DNA from: Candidatus Peribacteria bacterium
Lineage (GTDB): Bacteria; Patescibacteriota; Gracilibacteria; Peribacterales; Peribacteraceae
Assembly: GCA_023245765.1 (NCBI GenBank)
Contig: JAHFJP010000011.1
Coordinates: 1,763 to 37,020, forward strand
Direction: 5' to 3'
DNA: 35,258 bases
Shown here piece after piece: positions 21,612 to 29,291 of the stretch (position 1 is its first letter; each line of letters starts with the position of its first letter). The translations under genes and the position numbers were made by a program. The notes beneath the pieces were generated by a model. The model was not told the origin of the DNA. It saw only the letters and a program-made list of their open reading frames with translations, and made no database searches.

Positions 21612-22463
21612 ATGACGGCTACCCTCCTCACCGGCAAAGAAGTAGCAGACTCCATCTTCAAGGAGCTGACACCACTCATCAAAAAACTCGATCCGAAGCT
21701 GGTCATCATTCAGGTCGGCGATGATCCTGCGAGCGAGAGCTACATCAAGCAGAAGGTGAAGAGCTGCGATGCGGTCGGCATGCGGCATGACCATGTCCAC
21801 TTGAAAACTGACGTGACGAAGGAAGAACTCTTCGCCGTGATCGAGAAACTCAACGGCGATCCGGATGTTACCGGCTTCATCCTGCAGCTGCCCTTGCCCG
21901 CACACCTCGCTTCCCACGTGCCGCTCTTCCTGCGCGCGATGGAGCCCAAAAAGGACGTGGACGGATTCACGGCATACAACATCGGGAAGACGCTGATTTC
22001 AAAGGAATTTGAACACCTGCCGCCGGCAACACCCGCGGGCATCATCGCGCTGCTGGAATTCTACGGGTATGGCGACGTCACCGGGAAGGAAGTCGTGATC
22101 GTCAATCACAGCAATGTCGTCGGCAAACCACTGGCGGTGATGCTGCTCAACCGCAATGCGACGGTCACCGTCTGTCATGCCGCGACCAAAGATCTCGGAT
22201 CGCACACCCGGCGCGCAGATATCCTGATCAGCGCCGTTGGCAAGCCGAAGCTGATCACGAAAGACATGGTGAAGCCCGGGGCAATTGTCATTGATGTCGG
22301 CATTACACGGACAAAGGACGGGCTCGTCGGAGACTGTGATTTTGAGGCAGTGAAGGAGGTTGCCTCGGCAATCACGCCGGTTCCGGGAGGTGTGGGACCG
22401 CTGACGGTCGCGAGCCTGATCAGGAACACGGTGCGGGCGAAGCAGAGACAGCTGGAAAGCTAG
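21612..22463 (+). CDS. folD: Bifunctional methylenetetrahydrofolate dehydrogenase/cyclohydrolase
   Basis: A 283-aa, full-length FolD. It interconverts 5,10-methylene-, methenyl- and 10-formyl-tetrahydrofolate using NAD(P). Conserved parts are 'VIIQVGDDPASESYIKQKVKSC' with the catalytic Tyr-x3-Lys, 'FILQLPLPAHL', 'PKKDVDGFTAYNIG' with the active-site Asp, the nucleotide-binding 'VIVNHSNVVGKPLAVMLLNRNATVTVCHA', and the closing 'ITPVPGGVGPLTVASLIRNT'. No key residue is missing. It is followed after 1 nt by a 47-aa gene. The 10-formyl product is a donor for purine synthesis, and purF-purD follow close by. Confidence 0.98.
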   Translation: MTATLLTGKEVADSIFKELTPLIKKLDPKLVIIQVGDDPASESYIKQKVKSCDAVGMRHDHVHLKTDVTKEELFAVIEKLNGDPDVTGFILQLPLPAHLASHVPLFLRAMEPKKDVDGFTAYNIGKTLISKEFEHLPPATPAGIIALLEFYGYGDVTGKEVVIVNHSNVVGKPLAVMLLNRNATVTVCHAATKDLGSHTRRADILISAVGKPKLITKDMVKPGAIVIDVGITRTKDGLVGDCDFEAVKEVASAITPVPGGVGPLTVASLIRNTVRAKQRQLES

Positions 22464-22464
22464 G

Positions 22465-22608
22465 ATGTTCCACGACCCCGTGGAACTGAAATCATGGCTT
22501 ATTAAAGAGCAAAAACAAGCATATCGAAAAGAATCTTTTACGGCACTTCTTCCACTTTTTCATAGACTTTTGCAGAGTGTAATTGCATTCTTCTCCCCTC
22601 ATCCATGA
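22465..22608 (+). CDS. Small protein (47 aa) coupled between folD and a coiled-coil gene
   Basis: The ATG at 22465 comes 1 nt after the folD stop (TAG-G-ATG). The frame encodes MFHDPVELKSWLIKEQKQAY, then KESFTALLPLFHRLLQSVI and FFSPHP. Its TGA overlaps the next gene's ATG (ATGA at 22605-22608). This tight fit on both sides argues for a real, translationally coupled gene. The N-terminal half is charged and helical, the C-terminal half amphipathic to hydrophobic, possibly a membrane-associated helix. A hairpin GTTCCAC/GTGGAAC (22467-22486) covers its first codons and could limit initiation. No family is known. Confidence 0.55.
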   Translation: MFHDPVELKSWLIKEQKQAYRKESFTALLPLFHRLLQSVIAFFSPHP

Positions 22609-23006
22609 CGACCGATATGGCTGCACCCGCGACCAAGAAAGACCTGGCAATCCTCAAGAAAACGCTTCAAAAGAGCTGTGCCTCAAAGAAGGATCTAAAC
22701 AAGCTCTCCTGTACTACAGAGGAACTGAAGCACGGATTGGCAAGAACAGACGAACGCCTCACCGATTTTCACGACGAATTCCTTGATTTCAAGGACGAAT
22801 CGATCAGACGTTTCAATCGACTGGACGAGCACATGTACGGACTCGGGACACGGATGGACGACATGAAAGAGGAGCTGAAGCTCCATTTTGACACCGCAGT
22901 CGAAATAATCCGACACGACCTACGGAGCGCCAACAAGGAAGAGATTCTGAACATCAAGGACCGCGTTACCCGACTGGAAGTTCGCACAGGGATCCGCGCA
23001 GCATAA
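22605..23006 (+). CDS. Coiled-coil protein of unknown function (133 aa)
   Basis: It starts MTTDMAAPATKKDLAILKK and is helical almost throughout. Heptad spacing is clear in 'ELKHGLARTDERLTDFHDEF', 'DESIRRFNRLDEHMYGLGTRMDDM' and 'NIKDRVTRLEVRTGI'. This type of short charged coiled coil with repeated 'D-E-R-L' and 'R-L-D' steps is common in CPR and phage genomes and usually oligomerises. There is no signal peptide or membrane span. The start overlaps the stop of the 47-aa gene by 4 nt. Function is unknown; it is likely a folD-operon passenger that works with the 47-aa protein. Confidence 0.75.
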   Translation: MTTDMAAPATKKDLAILKKTLQKSCASKKDLNKLSCTTEELKHGLARTDERLTDFHDEFLDFKDESIRRFNRLDEHMYGLGTRMDDMKEELKLHFDTAVEIIRHDLRSANKEEILNIKDRVTRLEVRTGIRAA

Positions 23007-23019
23007 GTGACAGGAATTC

Positions 23020-23047
23020 TTGCGTACGATCGAATTTTCCGTACACT
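23020..23047 (+). promoter_or_regulatory. purFD promoter
   Basis: TTGCGT (23020-23025), 16-nt spacer, TACACT (23042-23047). The predicted start near 23054 gives a leader of about 68 nt, long for this window. Confidence 0.6.
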
Positions 23048-23079
23048 GTGTCCGTGGAGCCCCGCCCCACCGCCATTTC

Positions 23080-23104
23080 GGCTTTCCCCTCTCTGGGAAA
23101 AGCC
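23080..23104 (+). other. Hairpin in the purF leader
   Basis: GGCTTTCCC (23080-23088) pairs with GGGAAAAGCC (23095-23104) with one bulged A, loop CTCTCT, 17 nt before the purF ATG. It could be an attenuator or a binding site in the mRNA. It does not match a purine riboswitch that I can recognise. Confidence 0.45.
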
Positions 23105-23121
23105 ATGTTCAACGATCAACT

Positions 23122-24627
23122 ATGTGCGGAATAATCGCTGTATCCGGCTACCGCGACGTCATTCAGGATTTGTATGACGGACTCATCGTGCTCCAGCACC
23201 GCGGGCAGGACGCGGCGGGGATCGTCACCTACGACAACCAGTTCCATCTGAAGAAGAGCAACGGCATGGTCCGTGATGTGTTCCACACGCGCTCGCTCAC
23301 GCGCCTCAGGGGTCCAATGGGTATCGGCCATGTGCGGTACCCGACCGCAGGATGTTCTAGTGAATTCGAAGCGCAGCCGTTCTTCGTGAATTCCCCATTC
23401 GGCATGGCCCTCGCGCACAACGGCAATCTGACCAACAGCGACAAACTCGCAAAGGAAATCCGGGAGCAGGATTACCGGCATCTCAATACAACGTCGGACT
23501 CGGAAGTGCTGCTCAACGTCTTCTCGCTGGCGCTGCGCAAGCAACGCCCGGGCACGCTCACTCCGAGTCACGTCTTCCGCGCTGTGAAGATGGTGTTTCG
23601 CCGCTGCCAAGGGGCGTATTCCGCCGTGGCGCTGATCGGCGGACACGGCATCGTCGGCTTCCGCGATCCGCACGGCATCCGGCCGCTGCAGCTGGGCAAA
23701 CGCAAGTACGGCATGAAGGAGGAGTACATGATCGCATCCGAGAGCACCGTCTTCAAAGCCCTCGACTACGAATTCGTCCGCGACATCAAGCCGGGCGAAG
23801 TCGTGTACATCGACCGTCACAACAAGCTGCACGCCGCGATCGTGAAGAAGGGCGAACTCAATCCCTGTCTTTTCGAATGGGTCTACCTCGCCGCTCCGGA
23901 TTCGACCATCGACGGCGTCAATGTGTACAAGGCTCGGGTCCGCATGGGCGAGGCTCTCGCGCAGCAGATCAAGAAGAGCGGTATTCACATCGATTCGGTG
24001 ATCCCCATCCCCGATACCGGCCGCCCTGCCGCCGCCGGCCTCGCCGACAAACTGAAGGTCCGCTATCGCGAGGGATTCGTGAAGAACCGCTACATCGGAC
24101 GAACGTTCATCATGCCGGGGCAGGAAATCCGCAAACGTTCGCTCAACTTCAAGCTGCATCCAATCGACCTCGAATTCAAAGGTAACAGTGTCCTGCTCGT
24201 GGATGACTCCATCGTCCGCGGCAACACGAGCCGTAAGATCGTTGAGATGGCACGCAAAGCCGGCGCCAAAAAGGTCTACTTTGCATCCGCGTCTCCGCCG
24301 ATCATCGGACCGGACCCCTATGGCATTGATCTTCCCACCACGAACGAACTGATCGCAGCGGACCATTCCATTCAGCAAATTTGCAAAGCCATCGGTGCCG
24401 ACGGACTCTTCTACACCACCGTTCGCGACCTCCATAGAGCCGTTCAGATCGGGAATCCGAACATCAAGCACTTCAGCGAAGGATGCTTTACCGGCAAATA
24501 TCCGACACCGGAGGTGAACCGCAAGATGCTCATCAAGATTGGCAACCAGAGGAACTTCACGCGGGAGAATCCGAGTACGGCGACCGATGAGGAGGGAGAA
24601 GCGTATAAGGCAATGACATTAATTTAG
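23122..24627 (+). CDS. purF: Amidophosphoribosyltransferase
   Basis: A 501-aa enzyme that makes 5-phosphoribosylamine from PRPP and glutamine, the first step of purine synthesis. Start ATG 23122 places the catalytic Cys at position 2 (MCGIIAVSGY), with no propeptide. The Ntn glutaminase domain shows 'LQHRGQDAAGI', 'GHVRYPTAG' and 'LAHNGNL'. The phosphoribosyltransferase domain shows 'VIPIPDTGRPAA', 'GRTFIMPGQEIR' and the PRPP loop 'VLLVDDSIVRGNTSR'. The Fe-S ligand Cys of the B. subtilis type look mostly absent ('GPDPYGID', 'SEGCFTGKYP'). It is followed after 1 nt by purD. Confidence 0.97.
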   Translation: MCGIIAVSGYRDVIQDLYDGLIVLQHRGQDAAGIVTYDNQFHLKKSNGMVRDVFHTRSLTRLRGPMGIGHVRYPTAGCSSEFEAQPFFVNSPFGMALAHNGNLTNSDKLAKEIREQDYRHLNTTSDSEVLLNVFSLALRKQRPGTLTPSHVFRAVKMVFRRCQGAYSAVALIGGHGIVGFRDPHGIRPLQLGKRKYGMKEEYMIASESTVFKALDYEFVRDIKPGEVVYIDRHNKLHAAIVKKGELNPCLFEWVYLAAPDSTIDGVNVYKARVRMGEALAQQIKKSGIHIDSVIPIPDTGRPAAAGLADKLKVRYREGFVKNRYIGRTFIMPGQEIRKRSLNFKLHPIDLEFKGNSVLLVDDSIVRGNTSRKIVEMARKAGAKKVYFASASPPIIGPDPYGIDLPTTNELIAADHSIQQICKAIGADGLFYTTVRDLHRAVQIGNPNIKHFSEGCFTGKYPTPEVNRKMLIKIGNQRNFTRENPSTATDEEGEAYKAMTLI

Positions 24628-24628
24628 T

Positions 24629-25981
24629 ATGCGCGTTCTTCTCGTCACATCCAGCGCTCGTGGTCATGCATTGGCCGATGCTCTTGCGCGCAGTCCAGAG
24701 AAGCCGGAGATCATTTCGATATGCGCAAACAACAATCCGGGAATCCGCTCGCTTGCGTCGGAGATGCACGTGATGAACGTGATGGATTTCGAGAAGATCC
24801 TCGAGGTCGTGAAGCAGACCACGCCGGATTTTGCGGTGATCGGCCCCGATGATCCGATCGGCGCGGGCCTTGCGGATGTGTTTGAAGAGATCGGTCTGCC
24901 GAGTGTCGCGCCGAAAAAATCTCTTGCAAGAGTCGAGAGCAGCAAAGGCTTTACCCGGAATTTGATGGAGAAACATTGCATCAATGCCTCGCCAAAATTC
25001 ATGGTGTTTGAACGAAAGCAAAATTCACGGGGAGACCCAGCAGAAGAGGAAAGAGACATGTACACATTTATTGATCAGGAACTCTCCGGAAATTACGTCG
25101 TGAAGTACGACGCGCTCAAGGGCGGCAAGGGTGTGAAGGTGAGCGGAGAACATTTGAAGAACGTGGATGAAGGAATTCAGTATGCACGGGAGTGCTTGGA
25201 TGAATGCGGACGCGTGGTGATCGAAGAAAAACTGATCGGTGTTGAATTCAGTCTTCTCTCCTTCGTCTCGGGATCAACGACAGTCGAAATGCCTGCGGTG
25301 CAGGATCACAAGCGAGCGTACGAGGGAGATACGGGACCCAACACTGGCGGCATGGGAACATACTCCGACGCGAACCACTCACTCCCCTTTCTTACCCACA
25401 CGGATCTCCGCCAGGCATCCGAGATCAATCGTCTGGTCGCCGCCGCGCTGATCAAAGAATGCGGAGAACCCTATCGGGGATTTCTCTACGGCGGCTTCAT
25501 CGCGGTCAAGGACGGCGTGAAAGTGATTGAATACAACGCGCGCTTCGGCGATCCCGAAGCGCTGAACATTCTTCCACTCCTCTCCTCCGACTTCGTCACG
25601 ATCTGCCAAGGCATCATCAGCGGAGAACTCAATGACGAGATGGTCCGCTTCGACAAGAAAGCGACTGTCTGCAAGTACATCGTTCCGAAGAGCTATCCCG
25701 AACGCAAAGACGAAAAAGGAATGGAGGTGAAGTTTCCGAGAGAGATTCCAGGCAACGCCAGGATCTACTATGGTGATCTCAGTGAAGTGGACGGAAAGAT
25801 GTTTCTGGGAGGATCACGTACGGCTGGGATCGTCGGTATAGGAAAGAATCTTGCAGAAGCCGAAAAAGTTGCACAAGAAATTTGCTCGAAAGTGGAGGGT
25901 CCGGTCAGATTCAGGAGTGATATCGGCAGCGGTAACCTCATTCAGAAAAGGATCGACGAAATGAAGCGAATCAGGGGATAG
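24629..25981 (+). CDS. purD: Phosphoribosylamine--glycine ligase
   Basis: A 450-aa ATP-grasp enzyme that joins glycine to phosphoribosylamine, the second purine step and direct consumer of the PurF product. It has the N-terminal Rossmann-like part (MRVLLVTSSARGHALADAL, 'FAVIGPDDPIGAGLADVFEE'), the ATP-grasp core ('YVVKYDALKGGKGVKVS', 'VIEEKLIGVEFSLLSFV', 'DHKRAYEGDTGPNTGGMGTYS') and the metal-binding 'VIEYNARFGDPEALNILPLL'. It lies 1 nt after purF with no own Shine-Dalgarno, hence a two-gene operon. Residues ~130-145 ('KQNSRGDPAEEERD') look like a small lineage insertion. Confidence 0.96.
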   Translation: MRVLLVTSSARGHALADALARSPEKPEIISICANNNPGIRSLASEMHVMNVMDFEKILEVVKQTTPDFAVIGPDDPIGAGLADVFEEIGLPSVAPKKSLARVESSKGFTRNLMEKHCINASPKFMVFERKQNSRGDPAEEERDMYTFIDQELSGNYVVKYDALKGGKGVKVSGEHLKNVDEGIQYARECLDECGRVVIEEKLIGVEFSLLSFVSGSTTVEMPAVQDHKRAYEGDTGPNTGGMGTYSDANHSLPFLTHTDLRQASEINRLVAAALIKECGEPYRGFLYGGFIAVKDGVKVIEYNARFGDPEALNILPLLSSDFVTICQGIISGELNDEMVRFDKKATVCKYIVPKSYPERKDEKGMEVKFPREIPGNARIYYGDLSEVDGKMFLGGSRTAGIVGIGKNLAEAEKVAQEICSKVEGPVRFRSDIGSGNLIQKRIDEMKRIRG

Positions 25982-26014
25982 TCTACTGTTCTTCTTTCGG
26001 ATCCCTCCACCCAG

Positions 26015-26042
26015 CCTCCCCCTCCGGGGGAGGGGTGTTTTG
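26015..26042 (+). terminator. purFD terminator
   Basis: CCTCCCCC (26015-26022), loop TCC, GGGGGAGG (26026-26033), then GGTGTTTTG. A strong GC stem with a short T-run, 34 nt after the purD stop. Confidence 0.75.
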
Positions 26043-26058
26043 TATGTTGTTTTTGTTT

Positions 26059-26064
26059 TACAAT
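26059..26064 (+). promoter_or_regulatory. -10 element of the BT1-type transporter gene
   Basis: TACAAT ending 8 nt before ATG 26073. The upstream T-rich stretch offers only weak -35 matches. Confidence 0.4.
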
Positions 26065-26072
26065 TGCTCCCA

Positions 26073-27398
26073 ATGCGCCTCGACCTGACCAGAATTCTGA
26101 TCCCGTTTGTCTACTTCATTGCTGGAGCGACGTCACTCGCCGGTGTCGCAACGACGTTCTACTTTAAAGATGATCTGCACCTGAGCATTCAGCAGGTCCA
26201 GTTCCTCGGATCCATCGCGATTATCCCGTGGAGCGTCAAACCGATCTATGGTCTGGTCTCCGATGTCCGCCCTGTCTTCGGATTGCGACGGAAACCGTAC
26301 CTGTTCCTCGCCGGACTCCTCGGTTCAGCGGGCTACTTTTCGCAAGCGACATGGGTGAGTGGATTCTGGGGCGCGGCCTTTGCGGCGATTACATCGGCGC
26401 TGGGATTCGCACTGGCGGACGTGATCGTCGATGGCATCGTCGCGGAGAAGAGCAAGACGCAGAAAGAGGCGGGAAGACTCCAGAGCATCTGCCGCGGCGC
26501 GCTCCTCGCCGGAGCAATTGCGGTCTCGTACGCGTCGGGAATCCTCGTGGAAGCGATCGGTGCACGGAACGTGTTCTTCATCACCGGTACTCTGCCGCTT
26601 GTGACCGTCATCTTCTCCCTCCTGGTTCTTGAAGGACCACTGCCCGAATCGGACTTTTCGATCCGGAAAGTCTGGAAGCAATTCAAGGGCGCCCTGAGCC
26701 CCGGACTCCTCTGGAGCGCCGCATTCCTGTTCGTGTGGCGTGCGACACCGACCTCCGGCGGCGCGTTCAATTACTTCCTGATCGATGAACTGCATTTCAC
26801 GCCCGAATTCTTCGGCCGCCTGGCGTTCATCAGTCATGTAACCGGCATCATCGGCGTCGTGGTCTTCCGCAAACTGCTCCTGAACGTGCCGCTGAAAAAA
26901 CTCTTCTTCTGGCTGATGGTTGCGAGCGTCGTTCTGTCGCTGCCTTCCATCGGACTGCTCTACAAATGGTATGACCTCATCGGTGTGAGCCCCCAGTTCT
27001 TCGCGATGGCCGATACGCTCATCGGCGGCATGCTCTTTGAGCTCGCCTTCCTGCCGCTCCTCGTGCTGGTGGCCCGCGTGTGCCCCAAAGGCATCGAAGC
27101 GACGATGTTCGCCGTTCTCGCGAGTTTGATGAACATCGGTCTCAGCGTCAGTGACCTTGGTGGCGCGGCTTTGACGACATACTTCGGTGTCCACTCCGCG
27201 ACGGAAACTCTTGCCGCAGATTATTCGAAGCTCCACATCGTCATGTGGATCGCGATCCTCTCGTCCTTCCTCCCATTGCCGCTATTGCCCTTCCTGCCCG
27301 AAACGCGGACGACGGACGATTTGGGAACGCAGGCGGCTCCGTCGATCATGACGCCGATGCTCACACCGATGGAAACAACAAAGGAGGAGATTGCTTGA
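26073..27398 (+). CDS. BT1/FBT-type folate-biopterin transporter (MFS)
   Basis: A 441-aa protein with 12 predicted membrane helices. The N-terminal part 'LSIQQVQFLGSIAIIPWSVK' and 'PIYGLVSDVRPVFGLRRKPY' matches the BT1/FBT signature (P-W-x-x-K-P-x-Y-G-x-x-S-D ... RR-x-Y). 'ALADVIVDGIVAEKSK' is also typical, with the D-x-x-x-D around helix 4. Known members move folates or pterins by proton symport in protists, plants and cyanobacteria. ATG 26073 is chosen because of the -10 element 8 nt upstream. It ends in TGA overlapping the next ATG. Closeness to folD and purF-purD supports a role in folate uptake, but the substrate is inferred. Confidence 0.85.
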   Translation: MRLDLTRILIPFVYFIAGATSLAGVATTFYFKDDLHLSIQQVQFLGSIAIIPWSVKPIYGLVSDVRPVFGLRRKPYLFLAGLLGSAGYFSQATWVSGFWGAAFAAITSALGFALADVIVDGIVAEKSKTQKEAGRLQSICRGALLAGAIAVSYASGILVEAIGARNVFFITGTLPLVTVIFSLLVLEGPLPESDFSIRKVWKQFKGALSPGLLWSAAFLFVWRATPTSGGAFNYFLIDELHFTPEFFGRLAFISHVTGIIGVVVFRKLLLNVPLKKLFFWLMVASVVLSLPSIGLLYKWYDLIGVSPQFFAMADTLIGGMLFELAFLPLLVLVARVCPKGIEATMFAVLASLMNIGLSVSDLGGAALTTYFGVHSATETLAADYSKLHIVMWIAILSSFLPLPLLPFLPETRTTDDLGTQAAPSIMTPMLTPMETTKEEIA

Positions 27399-28186
27399 TG
27401 GATGGGCAAAACTTCTGCATGATCCTTGCAATGAAACGGTTCGTACTTGTCTTTGGCGTCATTGCACTAACGGCCTGTTCGAGCCCAGTTCTTCCCCAAA
27501 CAGAAGACTCGTCGGCAAGCTCCTCGCTCAGCGCAAGCTCTTCTTCAACGGTATCATCGAGTGCCTCGTCGAAAGTTGCCCCCGTTATACACTGGAAAAC
27601 GTATCGCAACGATTTTGCCGGGTTCACGATCGACGTGCCGGAAGCCGTCATGGATGCGTCGCAACTCGATTGCAGGAAGGAAGTGCCAGTCTCCGTCGTC
27701 ATGAACAAAGAGCGCACGATGATCTTCCAAAACTACTGGCTCCAGAGCGACTGTTCCATTGCCACTCCGCTGAGTACCGACGTGTTCACCGCAACCTCGC
27801 CGGTATTTCCTTTCGACGATCCTGAGAGTTTTTACCCCACGAACACCGCCGGGTCGTTTGCAAACATCTGGGCAACGAAGGCCCAAAACAAAGCCGCGGT
27901 TCTTGATTTCGTTCATCATGTCAAAGGAAAAGATTGCGCGCTGGGCGAAGAGAGTGATGTGACACCCACCGAAAAATATCTCTTCATCACCGCGGGCAAG
28001 ACGGATGATGTTGAAGCATCGATGAAGTGTTCCGGTATCGTTCTCTATCACCCCTCAACAGGGACGGCGATCATTCATGATTTCCCTCTCAAAACGGCAG
28101 TGACGTTTTTTGGATGGGATGAACAACATCAGGATCTTGATGCAACGATCATCGGCAGCATCAAATTTATTGATCAAAATAATTGA
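27398..28186 (+). CDS. Lipoprotein with Ser-rich linker
   Basis: A 262-aa product from ATG 27398, or 251 aa from ATG 27431 (MKRFVLVFG), which would give a more usual signal peptide. The first is favoured because AAGGAGGAG lies 8 nt upstream and the ATG overlaps the transporter's stop codon. The lipobox is LTACS. Next comes a Ser/Ala-rich linker of about 35 residues, then a soluble domain beginning 'IHWKTYRNDFAGFTIDVPEAV', with several Cys ('DCRKEV', 'SDCSIATP', 'GKDCALGE', 'MKCSGIV'). The opening phrase is common in Patescibacteria lipoproteins of unknown function. It is convergent with prfA. Confidence 0.8.
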   Translation: MDGQNFCMILAMKRFVLVFGVIALTACSSPVLPQTEDSSASSSLSASSSSTVSSSASSKVAPVIHWKTYRNDFAGFTIDVPEAVMDASQLDCRKEVPVSVVMNKERTMIFQNYWLQSDCSIATPLSTDVFTATSPVFPFDDPESFYPTNTAGSFANIWATKAQNKAAVLDFVHHVKGKDCALGEESDVTPTEKYLFITAGKTDDVEASMKCSGIVLYHPSTGTAIIHDFPLKTAVTFFGWDEQHQDLDATIIGSIKFIDQNN

Positions 28187-28196
28187 TCAATTATTT
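28177..28196. repeat. 20-bp perfect palindrome across two convergent stop codons
   Basis: AAATAATTGA/TCAATTATTT with no spacer. It contains the TGA stop of the lipoprotein gene (28184-28186) and the TAA stop of prfA (28191-28193, minus strand). It could serve both transcripts as a weak terminator or be a protein-binding site. Confidence 0.7.
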
Positions 28197-29255
28197 CCTC
28201 TCCAGTGAAGCCAACTTCTGCTCTTCATCCTTCTCTTTCAGCGTCTCGAAAATCTTGCCCGCATTGCCTTCCATGATCGACGGCAGATTGCTGAAGTTCT
28301 CGCCGATGCGGTGATCAGTCACGCGGTCCTGCGGAAAGTTATAGGTCCGAATTTTTTCCGAGCGATCCCCCGAACCGATCTGGCCGGAGCGCATCTCCCC
28401 GCGTTCCTTCGCAAGCTTTTCCTGCTTCGCCGCATAGAGGCGTGACCGCAGCAAACTCATCGCGAGCGTCTTGTTCTTGAGCTGGCTGCGCTCCGTCTGG
28501 CACGCGACGACGGTGTTCGTCGGCAGATGTGTGATGCGCACGGCCGTCTCGACTTTGTTCACGTTCTGTCCTCCGGCTCCCCCGCTGCGGTAGGTGTCGA
28601 TCTTCAAATCATTGGGATTGATGACGATATCGACCTCTTCGGCTTCGGGGAGAATCGCCACCGTCACGGTCGAGGTGTGAATGCGGCCTTTGGCTTCCGT
28701 CGCCGGTATGCGCTGGACACGGTGCACGCCGGACTCGTATTTGAGCTTGCCGTAGACGCCCGAGCCCTCGATCTTGCACGAGACCTCTTTGATACCGCCC
28801 GATTCCGCGTCGGACTTGTCCATAAGTTCGACCTTCCATCGCTGCGCTTCGGCGTAGCGCAGGTACATGCGGAAGAGTTCCGCACCGAACAGTGCCGCCT
28901 CCTCGCCGCCGGCACCGGCACGCACCTCGAGGATCACGTTCTTATCGTCATCGGGATCCTTCGGGACCAGAAAGGCCTTCATGCGCTTTTCCAGATCGGG
29001 AAGCTTTTGCCTGGCAACCACTGCGTCTTCCTCGGCCATCGCTTTGAGTTCGGGATCGTTTTTGATCTTGTCGACCTCCGCTATGGCCTTCTGTGCATTG
29101 TCATACTCCTGCAGAAGCTCGATCAACGGATCAAGCTCCTTGATGCGCTTGCCGATACGCGCAAGTTCTTTGTGGTCACCGTGCACGGCGGTATCGCCGA
29201 GCTTCGCCTGAAGGTCGGCATGTTCGCGCGCAAGCTGACGGAGTTTTTCAATCAC
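28191..29255 (-). CDS. prfA: Peptide chain release factor 1
   Basis: A 354-aa RF1 that reads UAA and UAG and releases the finished protein. It contains the GGQ loop ([18 protein letters not shown]) and the RF1-type '[15 protein letters not shown]' (RF2 has a different 'RRHTSF..V'). It also has '[12 protein letters not shown]' and '[14 protein letters not shown]'. The start is GTG at 29255. A -10-like TAGTCT ends 6 nt before it, with GTGACA 18 nt further, so a leaderless mRNA starting on the G of GTG is predicted. The gene is full-length and its 3' end is 4 nt from the convergent lipoprotein gene. Confidence 0.97.
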   Translation of the reverse strand: MIEKLRQLAREHADLQAKLGDTAVHGDHKELARIGKRIKELDPLIELLQEYDNAQKAIAEVDKIKNDPELKAMAEEDAVVARQKLPDLEKRMKAFLVPKDPDDDKNVILEVRAGAGGEEAALFGAELFRMYLRYAEAQRWKVELMDKSDAESGGIKEVSCKIEGSGVYGKLKYESGVHRVQRIPATEAKGRIHTSTVTVAILPEAEEVDIVINPNDLKIDTYRSGGAGGQNVNKVETAVRITHLPTNTVVACQTERSQLKNKTLAMSLLRSRLYAAKQEKLAKERGEMRSGQIGSGDRSEKIRTYNFPQDRVTDHRIGENFSNLPSIMEGNAGKIFETLKEKDEEQKLASLERK

Positions 29256-29261
29256 TCGATT

Positions 29262-29291
29262 AGACTACAGAAAAAGATGCTTCATTGTCAC
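29262..29291 (-). promoter_or_regulatory. prfA promoter
   Basis: On the minus strand GTGACA (29286-29291), 18-nt spacer, TAGTCT (29262-29267), ending 6 nt before the GTG start. The -35 overlaps the stop of the upstream DUF5671 gene. Confidence 0.55.

Noticed and set aside
23116-24471. 451-aa minus-strand ORF
   Set aside because: Antisense to purF, which is unambiguous.
26325-27236. 303-aa minus-strand ORF
   Set aside because: Antisense to the BT1-type transporter.
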